Assembly (NCBI GenBank): GCA_042408875.1
Contig: JBHOQS010000015.1
Coordinates: forward strand, 186,001-250,000
Source of the DNA: JBHOQS01 sp042408875
GTDB taxonomy: Bacteria; Chloroflexota; UBA11872; JBHOQS01
Reading direction: 5' to 3'
DNA length: 64,000 nt
Within the stretch, counting starts at the first letter, position 1. The number at the start of each line of letters is the position of its first letter. Below the pieces are notes generated by a model that had not been told where the DNA came from, did not search any database, and saw only the letters and a list, made by a program, of their open reading frames with translations. Shown piece after piece: positions 52,330 through 62,384 of the stretch. A program made the translations under genes and the position numbers.

Positions 52330-53589
52330 TCACCTCCTTGCCGGGCTGCTGGTCAGGCCGGCAGCAGCACAGCGCAGTTCCGCGAGCTCTCGCCAGGCCT
52401 CGGGTGGGCCCACCCGGCGCACCGTGATGCCGGCTAGCGACGCCGGGGCGTCCTGGCGCCCGGTGAGCACGACCGTGACCGCGTGGCCGCGGTGCGCCAG
52501 GGAGAGGAGCGCCGCCACCGTCGGCGCCGTGAGCACGCCTGTGATCGCCACAATGGTTGCACCAAACGGAAGCCGCCTGGCGTCCTCCCCCAGTACTGCC
52601 TCAAAGGCACGGACAGCGATCGGTTGGAGCCGACCCAGCGCATCCAGGATGTTCGGGAGCCGCGCCGGGTCGCCAGTCGGGTCGACGGCGACCTTCATGC
52701 GGCGGAAGTAGTGCATCCCGTTCGTCACCAGGCCGACCTGGTAGCCCTGTTCAAAGGCCCAGGCAGCGATCGACGCTGCGGTCATAATCGAGAGCTCGAG
52801 CACGTCGGGATCGTAGCCGAGCCCCCACCATTCAGCAGGGGTGGACTGGAGGTTCAGGAAGATGGCCAGCGTGTGGCTGGTGGTGGCCTCGTACACCTTT
52901 GCCTGGAGGCGCTGCGTGCGCGCCGTCGCTGCCCAGTGCACGCGGCGCAGGCTATCACCCGGGCGGTAGTCCCGTACCCCCGCCAGGCGGCTGGGATCCT
53001 CAAACAGCCAGCTCCGCGTGCGCACCTCTCCCATTGGGCGGCGCGCCGGCAGACCCAGCCCGGCGACCGGCACTACGCGCGGATACACCACCAGCACATC
53101 CTCCTGGGTGCGCAGCTCCTCGCGCGTGACCAGCCCAAAGAGGTCACCTGTACGCAGGCGGACTGGGCCAAAGCGATGCTCCCCGCGCCCAGTGCAGGGG
53201 ATCTGGTAGTGGCGCCGCACGCGCTCATAAGGACGCAGGGCGAGCAAGGCGGCGAGCAGCGAGCGGTTGGGCTTGTGCGAGTAGAGGACGCGACCGCGGG
53301 CCGGTGGCAACGCTCGCGGGATCTCGTCCTCGATCTCCAGCCAGGCCAGCGGCAGAAGCTTGCGGTTGACCACCTCGATCTCCAGGTCGACCGTGTCGCC
53401 GAAGCGGGCGGCTCGCTGGCTGAGGCGCCGGCGGTACTCCAGGCCGGTGAGACAGTAGCGCTCGTAGAGCTTGGAGACACCAGCGGCCACCAAAAGCGCC
53501 AGCGACAGCACAAAGAGCGGCCCCTGCCGCGCCAGAATGCTCAGCAGCAACAGCACCGCCAGCGCCCACAGCGTTGCCGGTCCTAGCAT
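52330..53589 (-). CDS. DUF58-domain protein
   Basis: A 419-residue protein with two N-terminal hydrophobic helices (about 5-38), then a soluble region. The DUF58 signature is visible in RDYRPGDSLRRVHWAATART (about 210-230). The C-terminal part forms a von Willebrand-like fold, with TLAIFLNLQSTP. Membrane-anchored partner of the MoxR ATPase; the two genes are 2 bp apart. Role in the family is unresolved, with links to envelope stress or protein complex assembly. Confidence 0.85.
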   Translation of the reverse strand: MLGPATLWALAVLLLLSILARQGPLFVLSLALLVAAGVSKLYERYCLTGLEYRRRLSQRAARFGDTVDLEIEVVNRKLLPLAWLEIEDEIPRALPPARGRVLYSHKPNRSLLAALLALRPYERVRRHYQIPCTGRGEHRFGPVRLRTGDLFGLVTREELRTQEDVLVVYPRVVPVAGLGLPARRPMGEVRTRSWLFEDPSRLAGVRDYRPGDSLRRVHWAATARTQRLQAKVYEATTSHTLAIFLNLQSTPAEWWGLGYDPDVLELSIMTAASIAAWAFEQGYQVGLVTNGMHYFRRMKVAVDPTGDPARLPNILDALGRLQPIAVRAFEAVLGEDARRLPFGATIVAITGVLTAPTVAALLSLAHRGHAVTVVLTGRQDAPASLAGITVRRVGPPEAWRELAELRCAAAGLTSSPARR

Positions 53590-53591
53590 AG

Positions 53592-54566
53592 CTACGCTCC
53601 CACGGTGGCCGTGTCCTCCACTGGCGCGGGCACCTGTCGCAGCACATCGGCAATCAGCTCCGCTCCGGCGCGGCCATCCAACCGGCTCGCCGCGTTGAGA
53701 ATGATGCGGTGGCTCAGCACCGGCGCGGCCAAGCGCTTCACATCATCCGGCAGCACATAGCTGCGCCCCTCTAGCGCGGCCAGCGCCTGGCTGCCGCGGA
53801 AGAGCGCCAGGCTTGCCCGCGGGCTTGCTCCCAGGGCCACGCCGGTGTGTGCCCGCGTCGCCCGCACGAGGTCTACCAGGTAGCCGGCCACCGCATCGCT
53901 GACATAGACGCGACGGCAGATGCGGCAGAGCTCAGCCAGCTCGCTAGCCGGCAGCACCGGCTGAAGCTCAGCGAGGGGGTTCGCCTCCTGGAAGCGGCGC
54001 AGGATCTGCTGCTCCTCGTCGCGTTCGGGGTAGCCCAGCGAGATCCGTAGCATGAAGCGGTCGAGCTGCGCTTCCGGCAGGGGAAAGGTGCCCTCAAGCT
54101 CGATCGGGTTCTCCGTTGCCAGCACGAAGAACGGCCAGGGCAAGCGGCGCGTCTCGCCATCGACAGTAACCTGGCGCTCCTCCATGGCCTCTAGGAGAGC
54201 CGACTGCGTGCGCGGCGTAGCGCGGTTCAGTTCGTCAGCTAGCAGCACCTGGGCGAACACCGGCCCGGGACGGAACTGGAACTCCTGGGACTTCTGGTTG
54301 AAGTAGCTCACGCCGGTAATATCGGACGGCAGGAGATCGGGCGTACACTGGAGACGGGCGAAGGTGAGATCAAGCGAGCGGGCCAAGGCCTTGGCCAGAG
54401 TGGTCTTGCCGACGCCTGGCACATCCTCGATCAGCACATGTCCTTCGCACAGCAACGCCACCAGCAAGAGCGTGGTTGCCTCAGCCTTGCCGATCAGCAC
54501 ACGACCGACGTTCTCCCGCACACGAGCGCCCGCCTCCGCCACTCGCTGCACCTCGCTCTGCGTCAT
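53592..54566 (-). CDS. MoxR-family AAA+ ATPase, riboswitch-controlled
   Basis: A 324-residue MoxR ATPase. Walker A GVGKTTLAKALARSL (about 47-61), Walker B VLLADELNRATPRTQSALLE, sensor 1 FFVLATENPIELEGTFPLPE and the lid GASPRASLALFRGSQALAAL are all typical. The ATG at 54566 has GAGG 8 nt upstream. First gene of an operon with DUF58 and DUF4129. The 5' leader carries a fluoride-type riboswitch and terminator (54640-54752). It is distant from the other MoxR in the window (4422-5384), which belongs with a VWA protein. Confidence 0.9.
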   Translation of the reverse strand: MTQSEVQRVAEAGARVRENVGRVLIGKAEATTLLLVALLCEGHVLIEDVPGVGKTTLAKALARSLDLTFARLQCTPDLLPSDITGVSYFNQKSQEFQFRPGPVFAQVLLADELNRATPRTQSALLEAMEERQVTVDGETRRLPWPFFVLATENPIELEGTFPLPEAQLDRFMLRISLGYPERDEEQQILRRFQEANPLAELQPVLPASELAELCRICRRVYVSDAVAGYLVDLVRATRAHTGVALGASPRASLALFRGSQALAALEGRSYVLPDDVKRLAAPVLSHRIILNAASRLDGRAGAELIADVLRQVPAPVEDTATVGA

Positions 54567-54639
54567 CAGCGCAACCTCTTGTCTGCATCTCCGCATCTAC
54601 TTAAACAAATTAAACAAAACGAAACGAAAACTAAACAAA

Positions 54640-54688
54640 CTAAAAACAAAAAGAGCTTCTACCCGGCATGCCCATGCCAAGTAGAAGC
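54640..54688 (-). terminator. Intrinsic terminator, expression platform upstream of moxR
   Basis: On the - strand GCTTCTAC (54688 to 54681) pairs with GTAGAAGC (54662 to 54655), and inner GGCATG (54678 to 54673) with CATGCC (54670 to 54665), followed by TCTTTTTGTTTTT. It lies about 75 nt before the moxR ATG, so it can only act as an attenuator. The 5' arm contains the pseudoknot strand GGCTTC. Confidence 0.87.
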
Positions 54689-54752
54689 CATCAGCCACCG
54701 ACGTGGCAACGCAAAGCCAGCACATGCAGAACGGGCCTCATCGCCCTGCATG
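54684..54752 (-). promoter_or_regulatory. Fluoride-type (crcB-motif) riboswitch aptamer upstream of moxR operon
   Basis: On the - strand P1 is a 10-bp stem, CATGCAGGGC (54752 to 54743) with GTTCTGCATG (54732 to 54723), enclosing loop GATGAGGCCC. P2 is GCCAC (54707 to 54703) and GTGGC (54698 to 54694) with loop GTCG. TGATGGCTTC follows; GAGGCC of the loop pairs with GGCTTC as pseudoknot. The GATGAGGCCC loop is the same as in the T. petrophila fluoride riboswitch as I recall it. It differs from consensus in lacking AAC before P2. Context with MoxR-DUF58 is not a standard association. Confidence 0.66.
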
Positions 54753-54760
54753 CTGTCATA

Positions 54761-54790
54761 ATCGTACCGCAGGAGCATATGCCTGGTCAA
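54761..54790 (-). promoter_or_regulatory. Sigma-70-type promoter for the moxR operon
   Basis: On the - strand TTGACC (54790 to 54785), an 18-bp spacer, TACGAT (54766 to 54761). The start point would fall near 54754, directly at the riboswitch P1, as for the other two leaders. Confidence 0.65.
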
Positions 54791-55029
54791 ACGCTGCTGC
54801 TACTTCACGTTGCGATTATCCCTGCGGTTGCACCGGCACGCCGAGCCAAGTGAGCACCGGCGGCAGGGGCTCGTGAGGGGCTCGTGCCTCCGCCAGCCCC
54901 TGCCAGCCCCGCTGGGAGCGCCCCCCCAGGCCCCTGCTGAGAGACCGCCGCCTAGGGGCGGTCAGGGGCGCGGCCAGTACTCCCAGGACGCGGGGAGGCC
55001 GGCTGCCTCGGCCTCCACCTCCTTCCCCT
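54791..55029. other. Intergenic stretch upstream of HxlR remnant
   Basis: GC-rich, with repeats of GGGGCTCGTG near 54867 and a hairpin GACCGCC/GGCGGTC near 54944-54962. It should contain the first 45 or so codons of the truncated regulator, but no frame shows them. Confidence 0.4.
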
Positions 55030-55614
55030 GAGCGCGGCCTCCCCGGCATCTCGCGAGCCCTGCTGGTGCAACGCCTGCGCCGGTTGGAGCGCTGCGGGGT
55101 CGTCGAGCGGCGCGTCGCTGACAACGGGCGCGCCCCCGCCTACCATCTCACGCCAGCAGGCCGGGAGTTGCGGCGCCTCGTCGATGCCCTCGCTGCATGG
55201 GGCGCTCGCTGGGCATTCGGCGACCCTGATCCGGCTGACCTGGACCCGGTCTTGCTCCTCTGGTGGATGCGGGGACGCGTCCACCACGATTGTCTCCCGC
55301 CGCAGCAGGTGGTAGTGCAGTTCGACTTCCGCGGGGCAGGGGCCAGGACCCTGTGGCTGATCCTGGACCGCCGCGATGTCTCCGTTTGTCTCCAGCACCC
55401 CGGCTTCGACAGCGACGTCCTCGTGACTGCGGATCTGGCGGCCTTCTATCGTGTGTGGCTCGGGCGCAGCACCTTCGCCGAGGCGGTGCGCAGTGGCTTG
55501 GTGCAATTGGATGGCCTGCCGTCTCTCACGCGTGCCTTCCCCGGCTGGTTCGCCTGGAGTCCGGTGGCGGAAGTGGTGCGTGCGGCGGCAGCCAATTCCC
55601 TCCCGCGCGCCTGA
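55030..55614 (+). pseudogene. HxlR-type winged-helix regulator, N-terminally truncated
   Basis: The frame reads ERGLPGISRALLVQRLRRLE, the recognition half of an HxlR winged helix, then a long effector region with LTPAGRELRRLVDALAAWGA, VVVQFDFRGAG and an SCP2-like end (GLVQLDGLPSLTRAFPGWFA). Full-length relatives begin about 45 residues earlier with a CPVERALELIGGKWT-type segment, which is missing; upstream codons are Pro-rich and unlike the family. A GTG at 55066 could start translation, but without a ribosome site and without half the DNA-binding domain. Best read as a decayed regulator. Confidence 0.65.
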
Positions 55615-55643
55615 GCTCAGACGAAGCGCCGCGGGGCCACGGC

Positions 55644-56537
55644 TCAGGCGCCGGTGCGCAGGCACTCCTGGAGTGTTGCCCACGCTAGCTCCGCCTCGCG
55701 CTCGTCCTCTTCATCCCACGCCGGGCCTGCAGCGCGGGTGCGGGCGCAGGCAAGCACGCCCAACCGCACCAGGTGGCGCTTGGCCGGTCCCAGCTTCTGC
55801 ATCAGCGGCTGGACGCGCCAGTGCAGAGTCCGCGCGGCGTCGCGGTCGCCGCGCTCCCACAGGTCGAAGATGCGCACGAGGATCGCGGTGAGATGGCACG
55901 CCGGCATGTTGCCAGCCGCGCCGCGGCTCAGCTCGGCGATCATGTTGTTGCCGCCACTGCCCCCGAAGACGCCCCACAGCCGCGGCTCGCCAGCCCGCAC
56001 CAGGGCACCGATGTTATGGTGTGCCGGCTGCACCTCTTCCTTCACATAGTGCACCTGCTCGACCTCGCGCAGGATGCGCAGCACCTGGTCGCGGCTCAGC
56101 GCGGCGACGCCGGCGTTCTGGATGAAAACCGGCCCTTGAAACGCCCGGGCGATGGCCTCGTAGTAGCGCAACATGTCGTCTGGAGCGTACTTCTGCACGT
56201 ACGGCGGCATGGCGATGACCGCGTCGGCGCCGGCATCGTGGGCGGCGCGGGCAAAGGTCACCGCGGCCTGCGTGCAAACGCCGGCCACCCCGATCACCAC
56301 CGGCACGCGGCCGTTCACCTGCCGGACGACGATCGGGATCATACGCAGCCGCTCTTCGTCGGAGAGGGTGAAGAACTCGCTGGCCATCACCGGGTGCACA
56401 ATGCCGTGCGCGCCCTGCTCGCAGGAGAACTCCACCACCCGCCGCAGGGCCTCCAGATCGAGCTCACCCTCTTCGTCAAACGGCGTCACCGGAATTGTGA
56501 AGATGCCGCGCCATACACGCTGCTGTGCTGTTCTCAC
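55644..56537 (-). CDS. Dihydrodipicolinate synthase (DapA) family aldolase
   Basis: Schiff-base aldolase or lyase of 297 residues on a TIM barrel. The N-terminus GIFTIPVTPFDEEGELDLEA and the catalytic Lys in HYVKEEVQPAHH are typical, but the Tyr-Asn motif of true DapA is replaced by FIQNAGVAALS and the GxxG pyruvate loop differs, so it is unlikely to make lysine precursor. Candidates are sugar-acid or keto-acid aldolases. The start is GTG at 56537 with GGAGG 6 nt upstream. It stands alone. Confidence 0.82.
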   Translation of the reverse strand: MRTAQQRVWRGIFTIPVTPFDEEGELDLEALRRVVEFSCEQGAHGIVHPVMASEFFTLSDEERLRMIPIVVRQVNGRVPVVIGVAGVCTQAAVTFARAAHDAGADAVIAMPPYVQKYAPDDMLRYYEAIARAFQGPVFIQNAGVAALSRDQVLRILREVEQVHYVKEEVQPAHHNIGALVRAGEPRLWGVFGGSGGNNMIAELSRGAAGNMPACHLTAILVRIFDLWERGDRDAARTLHWRVQPLMQKLGPAKRHLVRLGVLACARTRAAGPAWDEEDEREAELAWATLQECLRTGA

Positions 56538-56578
56538 CTTCTTCCTCCATGCATACGTAATATACGCAATATATATGT

Positions 56579-58258
56579 TTACTTAGCCAAGTAAGTTAAG
56601 TATGGTGTTAGAGCGGCACTGCTAACAGAGCAGGCCATAGGCCTGCTCTGTGTCTGTGGTAGGCGCCTGCTAAACTGGTTGAGATCTAAGGGAGTCTCAC
56701 CGGAAGGGAAGCTGCGGAAGTATTCGATCGTTGGCCGGTCGTCTGTGAGCACCGGGCCCGGGCCAACATACGCGCGCAGCTTGGCGTCCCCTGCTAGGAA
56801 CCACTGCAGTAGCTCCGGTCCCTCTAGAAGACCAACCGCAGCGAGCGCTTGGCGGTCCACGCCTGCCTCTGCCACACGACGGACTAAGAATGACCTGTCC
56901 AGCACCATAGGTCGCTTAGATCCTACTACTAGATTGCCCTACTAGATCGCCATTGAGCCACAGCGTAGCGTACGGAAAGACCTCCAGAAAAGTCCGCAGC
57001 ATCAGTTGATGACGATGCGCGGGGTTGGGATCCAGCCACTGCACCATCAGGCCATCATCTCGCAGCACCGACGCGGCCAGCCGATAGTATTCCGCCGAGT
57101 AGAGGTTAGCAGCCCCTGCGTGATGGGGGCGGATGATATCTGCCGTGATGACATCATACCGGCGACCTGCAGCCGCTGCCCGCAGCAGAGAGTTGCGCCC
57201 GTCCTCCACCAGCAGTCGCACCGTGGGTCGGCCTACCACTCCGCCGTTCACATGTTCAAAGGTGCGCGCAGCCATGATGACCTCAGGGACTAACTCGATC
57301 ACCACTCCATGCGCGCCAGGATATTCGGCCACTGCCCCGGCAGTTGTCCACCTCCAAGCCCAATCACCAGCACGTCCCGCGGTGCTGGATGGAGCAGCAT
57401 CGGCACATGGCCCAGCAGCCGGTGTAGTCGAACCGGGCCTTCGGCATCTTGCGCCTGGGGTCGGCTGTTCAGGTACATAACGCGTCTTTCCTGCGGCAGA
57501 TCTACCACGCTGACCGTGGCTTCCGCACCCTCTGCATACCAGACCAGCGAGCCACCGACCAGACCGCCAGGGAGGAGGCGGACGGAGAGGTCCGGGGCTC
57601 GCGTGGCCAGAAGGCCGAGCGCCACCGCGCCGCCCAGCACCAACCCAAGTCGTGCCGGCCATACGGGACGAGGAAGAATGCTTAGGAGCACTCCCGAGAG
57701 CAGCAGGTTAATCGCTGCCAGCGCCACGAGCGTCTGCTGCGTTCCTAGCCACGGGATGAGGACGAATGCACCAGTATACGAACTGAAGATGGCCCCGCAA
57801 ACGTTCGCCGCGTACAGGCTCCCCACTCGGCTGCCAGCCTCTCCTTCACGCCTGGCATACAGCCGAGCCGCTACCGGAAATGTCATGCCCATAAGGAAAG
57901 CAGTAGGGAAGATTGTTGAGAGCGAGACAGTAAGCGCTACCTGATCCTGGGTGTCCAGTGGCACCGGCATGGCTGCCGCCGCAATCCAGGCGGCTAACTC
58001 GTGAAGCCGGCTGAACATCCAGATGCTCGCCACCGCTGAGAATCCAAGGAGTGTTTCGATCACAGCGAAGACAAGGCCCCAGTTAAGCTGTTGGGACAGC
58101 ACCGGACTGATCGCATAGCTCCCAGCGGCAATTCCAGCGAGCACCGTGGCCAGCATGATCGTGAACGGATAAGTGATCCCAAGAACAGCGCCAGGATGCG
58201 CGTCCGGACTAGCTCATATGCAAGCGAACAGAACCCGGATAGCGCGTAGACTCACACA
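56579..58258 (-). pseudogene. Spermidine-synthase-like fused membrane protein, multiply frameshifted
   Basis: Four fragments in successive frames reconstruct one protein. YALSGFCSLAYELVRTRIL (58200-58258) is the first helix; ITYPFTIMLATVLAGIAAGS onward (58180 to about 57330) covers the membrane half; after a shift near 57320, VVIELVPEVIMAARTFEHVN and YDVITADIIRPHHAG give the methyltransferase-like aminopropyl domain (to about 56916); a last shift leads to MVLDRSFLVRRVAEAGVDRQ and the C-terminus. At least three frameshifts separate them, and upstream codons end in a TGA at about 58259. The protein belongs to the spermidine-synthase-like family with N-terminal MFS-type helices. Confidence 0.85.
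56626..56650. other. Perfect 11-bp hairpin with 3-nt loop
   Basis: CAGAGCAGGCC (56626-56636), ATA, GGCCTGCTCTG (56640-56650). It lies at the 3' end of the spermidine-synthase-like pseudogene, so it may be the remains of its terminator, although no T-run follows on that strand. Confidence 0.5.
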
Positions 58259-58887
58259 ACTACTGAGATGCCCCAAGCTGATCGCTCCATATCCAGCGCG
58301 ACCTGTCGGGCGCTGGCGCTTTGACGAAGCCGGGAGGGATCATAGCCCGCACTATGCCCAGCATCGGAATGGTCCATGACCGCAGGCGCCCTGGATGGTA
58401 GGACGCCTGCGGTCTGGGGCTGGGCCGGCGGCCGCACACCAGGGCAAGTGTCAAGGCCACCAGTCCGGCGAAGCCATTGCCCGCCGCCGCAGCAGAGGCC
58501 GTGAGCTGCAAACCATTGGGAGGCATAACAGAGATCTGCCGTATGTACGCCCTACTGTAGCCAGGCTCCGCCCGCTGTCAATAGCAACGCAAGCAGGCGG
58601 ATACCGTTTGCGTTATGCATGCCATTCTGGCAAGATATGCTCGGCGAGAAGACTGTCTTTATAACTGTGTATATGTATAGACTGTTGTCTTTACATATAG
58701 ACATATAGATCACATGTAGAGCGCGGTGCACGAACGATCGCGTCGCCTCGCTGCCTGCATTGCTCCAGCGTGACGGTGCTTGGCCCTTCCAAGGCTGCGA
58801 GCGCTCTGGTCACCAATGCACGGAGCAGCGCGGCCGAACCACTTCGTCGAGGCCGCACAAGCATTGGTGCTGGTGTACAACAGGGGG
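58259..58887. other. Long gap with a strong hairpin and AT-rich segment
   Basis: It holds a perfect 11-bp inverted repeat GACCGCAGGCG (58378-58388) and CGCCTGCGGTC (58404-58414) with a 15-nt loop. A - strand frame (58526 to 58260) begins MPPNGLQLTASAAAAG, a string I remember from the ends of many unrelated predicted proteins, suggesting a dispersed non-coding repeat. The region 58660-58720 is AT-rich with TATAGAC words and probably contains the promoter for the YfhO-like gene. Confidence 0.45.
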
Positions 58888-61800
58888 ATGACAGCGACAG
58901 AGACTCCAGCCCAGGCCGGTAAAGGATTCGCTGCCCCGGAGGTGGCAACAAGTGCGGCGACTGCTGCCTCTCTGAGGCCCGTGCGCGTGGTGATCTTGCG
59001 GCTTGGCAGCGCGATTGGGCAGTTCCTGCAGAGGCAGGCGCCTGACACTGCGGCCGCGCTGGTTCTCCTGGGGAGCAGCCTGATCTTCTTCGCCCCGGCA
59101 CTCCTCACTGGACAGCTCCAAGTAGAGGACGACTCCCGCTTCTTCTACGTGCCGTTCTTGCGCCGGGTCGGCCAAGTGCTACGGCAGGGCGAGTTGCCAC
59201 TGTGGATCCGTGATGTGTTCGGGGGCTATCCGCTCTTCGCCGACGGTGAGGTAGGGATGCTGTACCCCTTGCACCTGCTGCTACTCCCGTTCCTGCCAAC
59301 CGAGCAGGCTGTGCTCTGGCTACGCGTGATCCGGTTCACGCTGGCCGGCATCTTTGCCTACGCCTACCTTCGCACACTGCGCGCTGGACGCTTTGGCAGT
59401 CTGGTGAGCGGTGTGGCCTACATGTTGTGCGGCTTCGCTGCCGGGCAACTCGTCCACACAAATATCAGCGAAGGCATGGCTTGGCTGCCGCTCGTGCTGA
59501 CATTTTTAGAGCGGAGCGCCACGGCCGCCGCACCCGCGCGCTACCGGTTCGCTGCCTTTGCTGGCGTGGCGCTGGCGATGCAGGGCCTGGCCGTCCACAT
59601 CCAGGTCGTGGTCCTCACCGCCGCCTTTGGGGCGCTCTACCTAGCCTACCGTATCGCCTGGAATAGCGGCGGTGCCCTCACGCCCTATTGGGCGCACCCG
59701 CGCTGGGCTGCGCCGCTTCGCCTGGTTGGGCGCGGACTGCTCCTGGCCGCGCTTGGCAGCGTCTGGGGAGCGGTCGGGCTCGGCCTGGCGGCAGTGCAAT
59801 TGCTGCCGCTCTATGAGCTTAGCCGCTTCTCCCTGCGGAGCTCCGGATTGGACCTCAGCAACGCGGCGATCAACTCGCTCCCGCGCGAGCACCTCGTCAC
59901 CCTGGTCTTCCCGCACCTGTTTAAGGATGCGCAGAACCGCTACTGGGGGCTGTGGATCGAGTTCGAGATCATTACCTACGTTGGCCTGCTGACGCTCGCG
60001 CTCGCTATGCTGGCGCTGCTCTGCCGCCCCGGCGCACACACGCTCTTCTTCGGCGTAGCTTCCATTGGCACGCTGGTGCTGGCCATGGGCAAGTATGGCC
60101 CGCCCGTCGCCGTGCTGGTGGCCGAGCAGATAGGTGCGCTGGGCCTCCGGTCGCCCGGGCGCTTCCTGCTGCTCTTTGCCCTGGCCATGGCTGTGCTGGC
60201 CGGCCTCGGCGCTGACTACCTGGATCAGCGTGCTGCAGGCACCCGACGGCGCTGGCCTGCGGTCCTGGTCTTCGTGCCCCTGGCCCTGGTCACAGCCGGT
60301 GCAGGGCTGTTTCTACACCGGCTGCAAGAGGCCATCGCAGCCGACCTCCCACTGGCTCGCCAGGCTCAGCAATGGGTGCTCGCGTACATCTCTCAGGACC
60401 AGCTCGGCTATACTGCCGGGATGCTTTCTGAGGCAAGCCTCGACCAGGCGTGGCGTAACGCACGCGACGCGCTGAGCAGCACCAACCCGCGTGTGCAGCA
60501 GTGGGCCCTCCTGATGGCCGCCAGCATCGCCGCGCTCGGCGGTCTCATCTTGCTTCCACGCCCGGTACCGCGTGACACTACGGCCCTAGCAAGCAGATTG
60601 CGACAAGGCGGCGTGCGGCTGGCTCTGCGCGGCGCCGCCCTGGTAGTGCTGGTGACAGACCTGATCATCTTCGGACAGCACGTGCATCCGCGCGTGCCGC
60701 TGGAGCGGTTGGCTCCCGCCTCCGATGCGGCCCGTTACCTGCAGGCCCAGTTCGAGCAAAGCGCGCCGGGGCTGCGCCCACCGTACCGCGTGTACACTCG
60801 CTCGGACATCTTCGACAGAACGTATGACGTGAGGCCTAACGCGCTGGCCGGCTGGAACGTGGCGGACACATCCGGATATAGCTCTCTACAGATGGCGCGC
60901 CACGCGGCGTTCCAGGCCGCCGCCGAATACAGCGATAACCGCCTGCTGGACCTTTGGGTGGCCCGCTACCTGGTGGTCCGGGCTACCGGCCATATTCAAC
61001 CCTCCTACGGCTTGCTCTCGTTCCACCCGCAGCGCCCGCTGCTGAGCGCCTACGGCGGCGGCTCGGCAGCTGTGGCACGCTACCGCGTGCCACAGATCCG
61101 CGCTGTCGAGCTTCAGGTGCTGGCCACGCTCTTCGACGCTGCCGGCCTGCCCCAGGACACCGAAGTCGCACGCATTATGGTGATGGACACCACGGGTACA
61201 GTCCAGCGCTTCACTCTGCGCGCTGGCAGGGAGATCGCCGAGGCTACCTACGACCAGGTAGGTGTGCAGGGCAGCGTGGCCCATGCTAGAGCGAAGGTCG
61301 GGGTGACGCTGCCATCAAAGGGCATGGACGGCTCAGACCAGCCGCTGCACCTCTACTTCACTGCGCTGCCCTTCGACCGGCCGCGCGTGATCACGCGCAT
61401 TGTGGTGCACACGCTCCTCCCCGAAGTGCGCTTCCAGCTCTACGGCTTCGGTCTGGGGCTGCCAGACTGGCAGGTGGCACAGATCGAGCCCTTCTGGCGG
61501 GAGAAGTACCGCCCCGCCTACCGGGATGCCCACGTGCGCGTCTACGAGAACACCCGTGCCTTGCCGTACGCGTACCTGGTGGCCGGGAACCTGTACCACC
61601 AGGCACCGATGTACTGGGCCGTATGGCCGAGGGCGCATTCGAGCCCGAGGTGGCGGCACTCCTAGAGAGCATAGATGGCGTACCTGCACCACAGGCCACA
61701 CCACGTCTGGCAGGCACACCTCAGGTTGACCCGGCGAGCGACGAAAGGCCGCGCGCCCTAGTCGAGACGAGCAGTGACGGGGCGTGGGCGCGCTCGCCGG

Positions 61801-62147
61801 CAGGCTATACTGTGTTGCGCCGCCTGAGGCGCGAGGAGGTAGTGCTGGAAGTGAATGCTTTTGCCCCGGCTTACCTCTTTGTGGCCGACCCGTACTATCC
61901 GGGGTGGCGCGCGTTCGTCGATGGCGAAGCCGCCCCGATCTACCGCGCGAACTACCTGTTCCGGGCCGTTCCGGTCCAGCCGGGCATCCATGAAGTTGTG
62001 ATTCGCTTCCAGCCATGGAGTGTGGCTCTGGGCGGGCTGATCTCGCTCACCACAGGAGGGCTCGTGCTTGTGATGAGCGCGGGCAGCATCGGCGCCGCGC
62101 TCTGGCGCCGCTGGCACACCAGAACCCACGCTGGGCAGCTCGAGTAG
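58888..62147 (+). pseudogene. YfhO-family membrane protein, interrupted by one frameshift
   Basis: The first 925 codons (58888-61665) give about 12 hydrophobic helices, with DVFGGYPLFADGEVGMLYPL and MLCGFAAGQLVHTNISEGMA, the YfhO family core, and long outer loops. The last family segment, VVLEVNAFAPAYLFVADPYY, PGWRAFVDGEAAPIYRANYL and a final helix, is in a different frame (61623-62147). A single-base shift around 61600-61615 joins them. The ATG at 58888 follows GGGGG with almost no spacer. YfhO proteins act in surface glycan modification. A sequencing error could also explain the shift, since both parts are otherwise well kept. Confidence 0.8.
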
Positions 62148-62384
62148 AGCTGCCCCACGTGGGAACCACTCACTTCTCACTTCCTCCCCTGCATGGTTCA
62201 GGGGCAGGCCGCTCCTAATAACTAGTAACCTGGACACGCTTGCCTGTGGGACACAAGCATAACTCCCATGGGCCCGGTGAGGGGGTTAAGGAGCAAGGCC
62301 ACTACTTCAGTCCAGTAGATGTTGGGGCTGCACAGTGAGACGCAGTCCGTCCCTGCGCCCCAACTCACAGGGCTAGAGCGGGCT

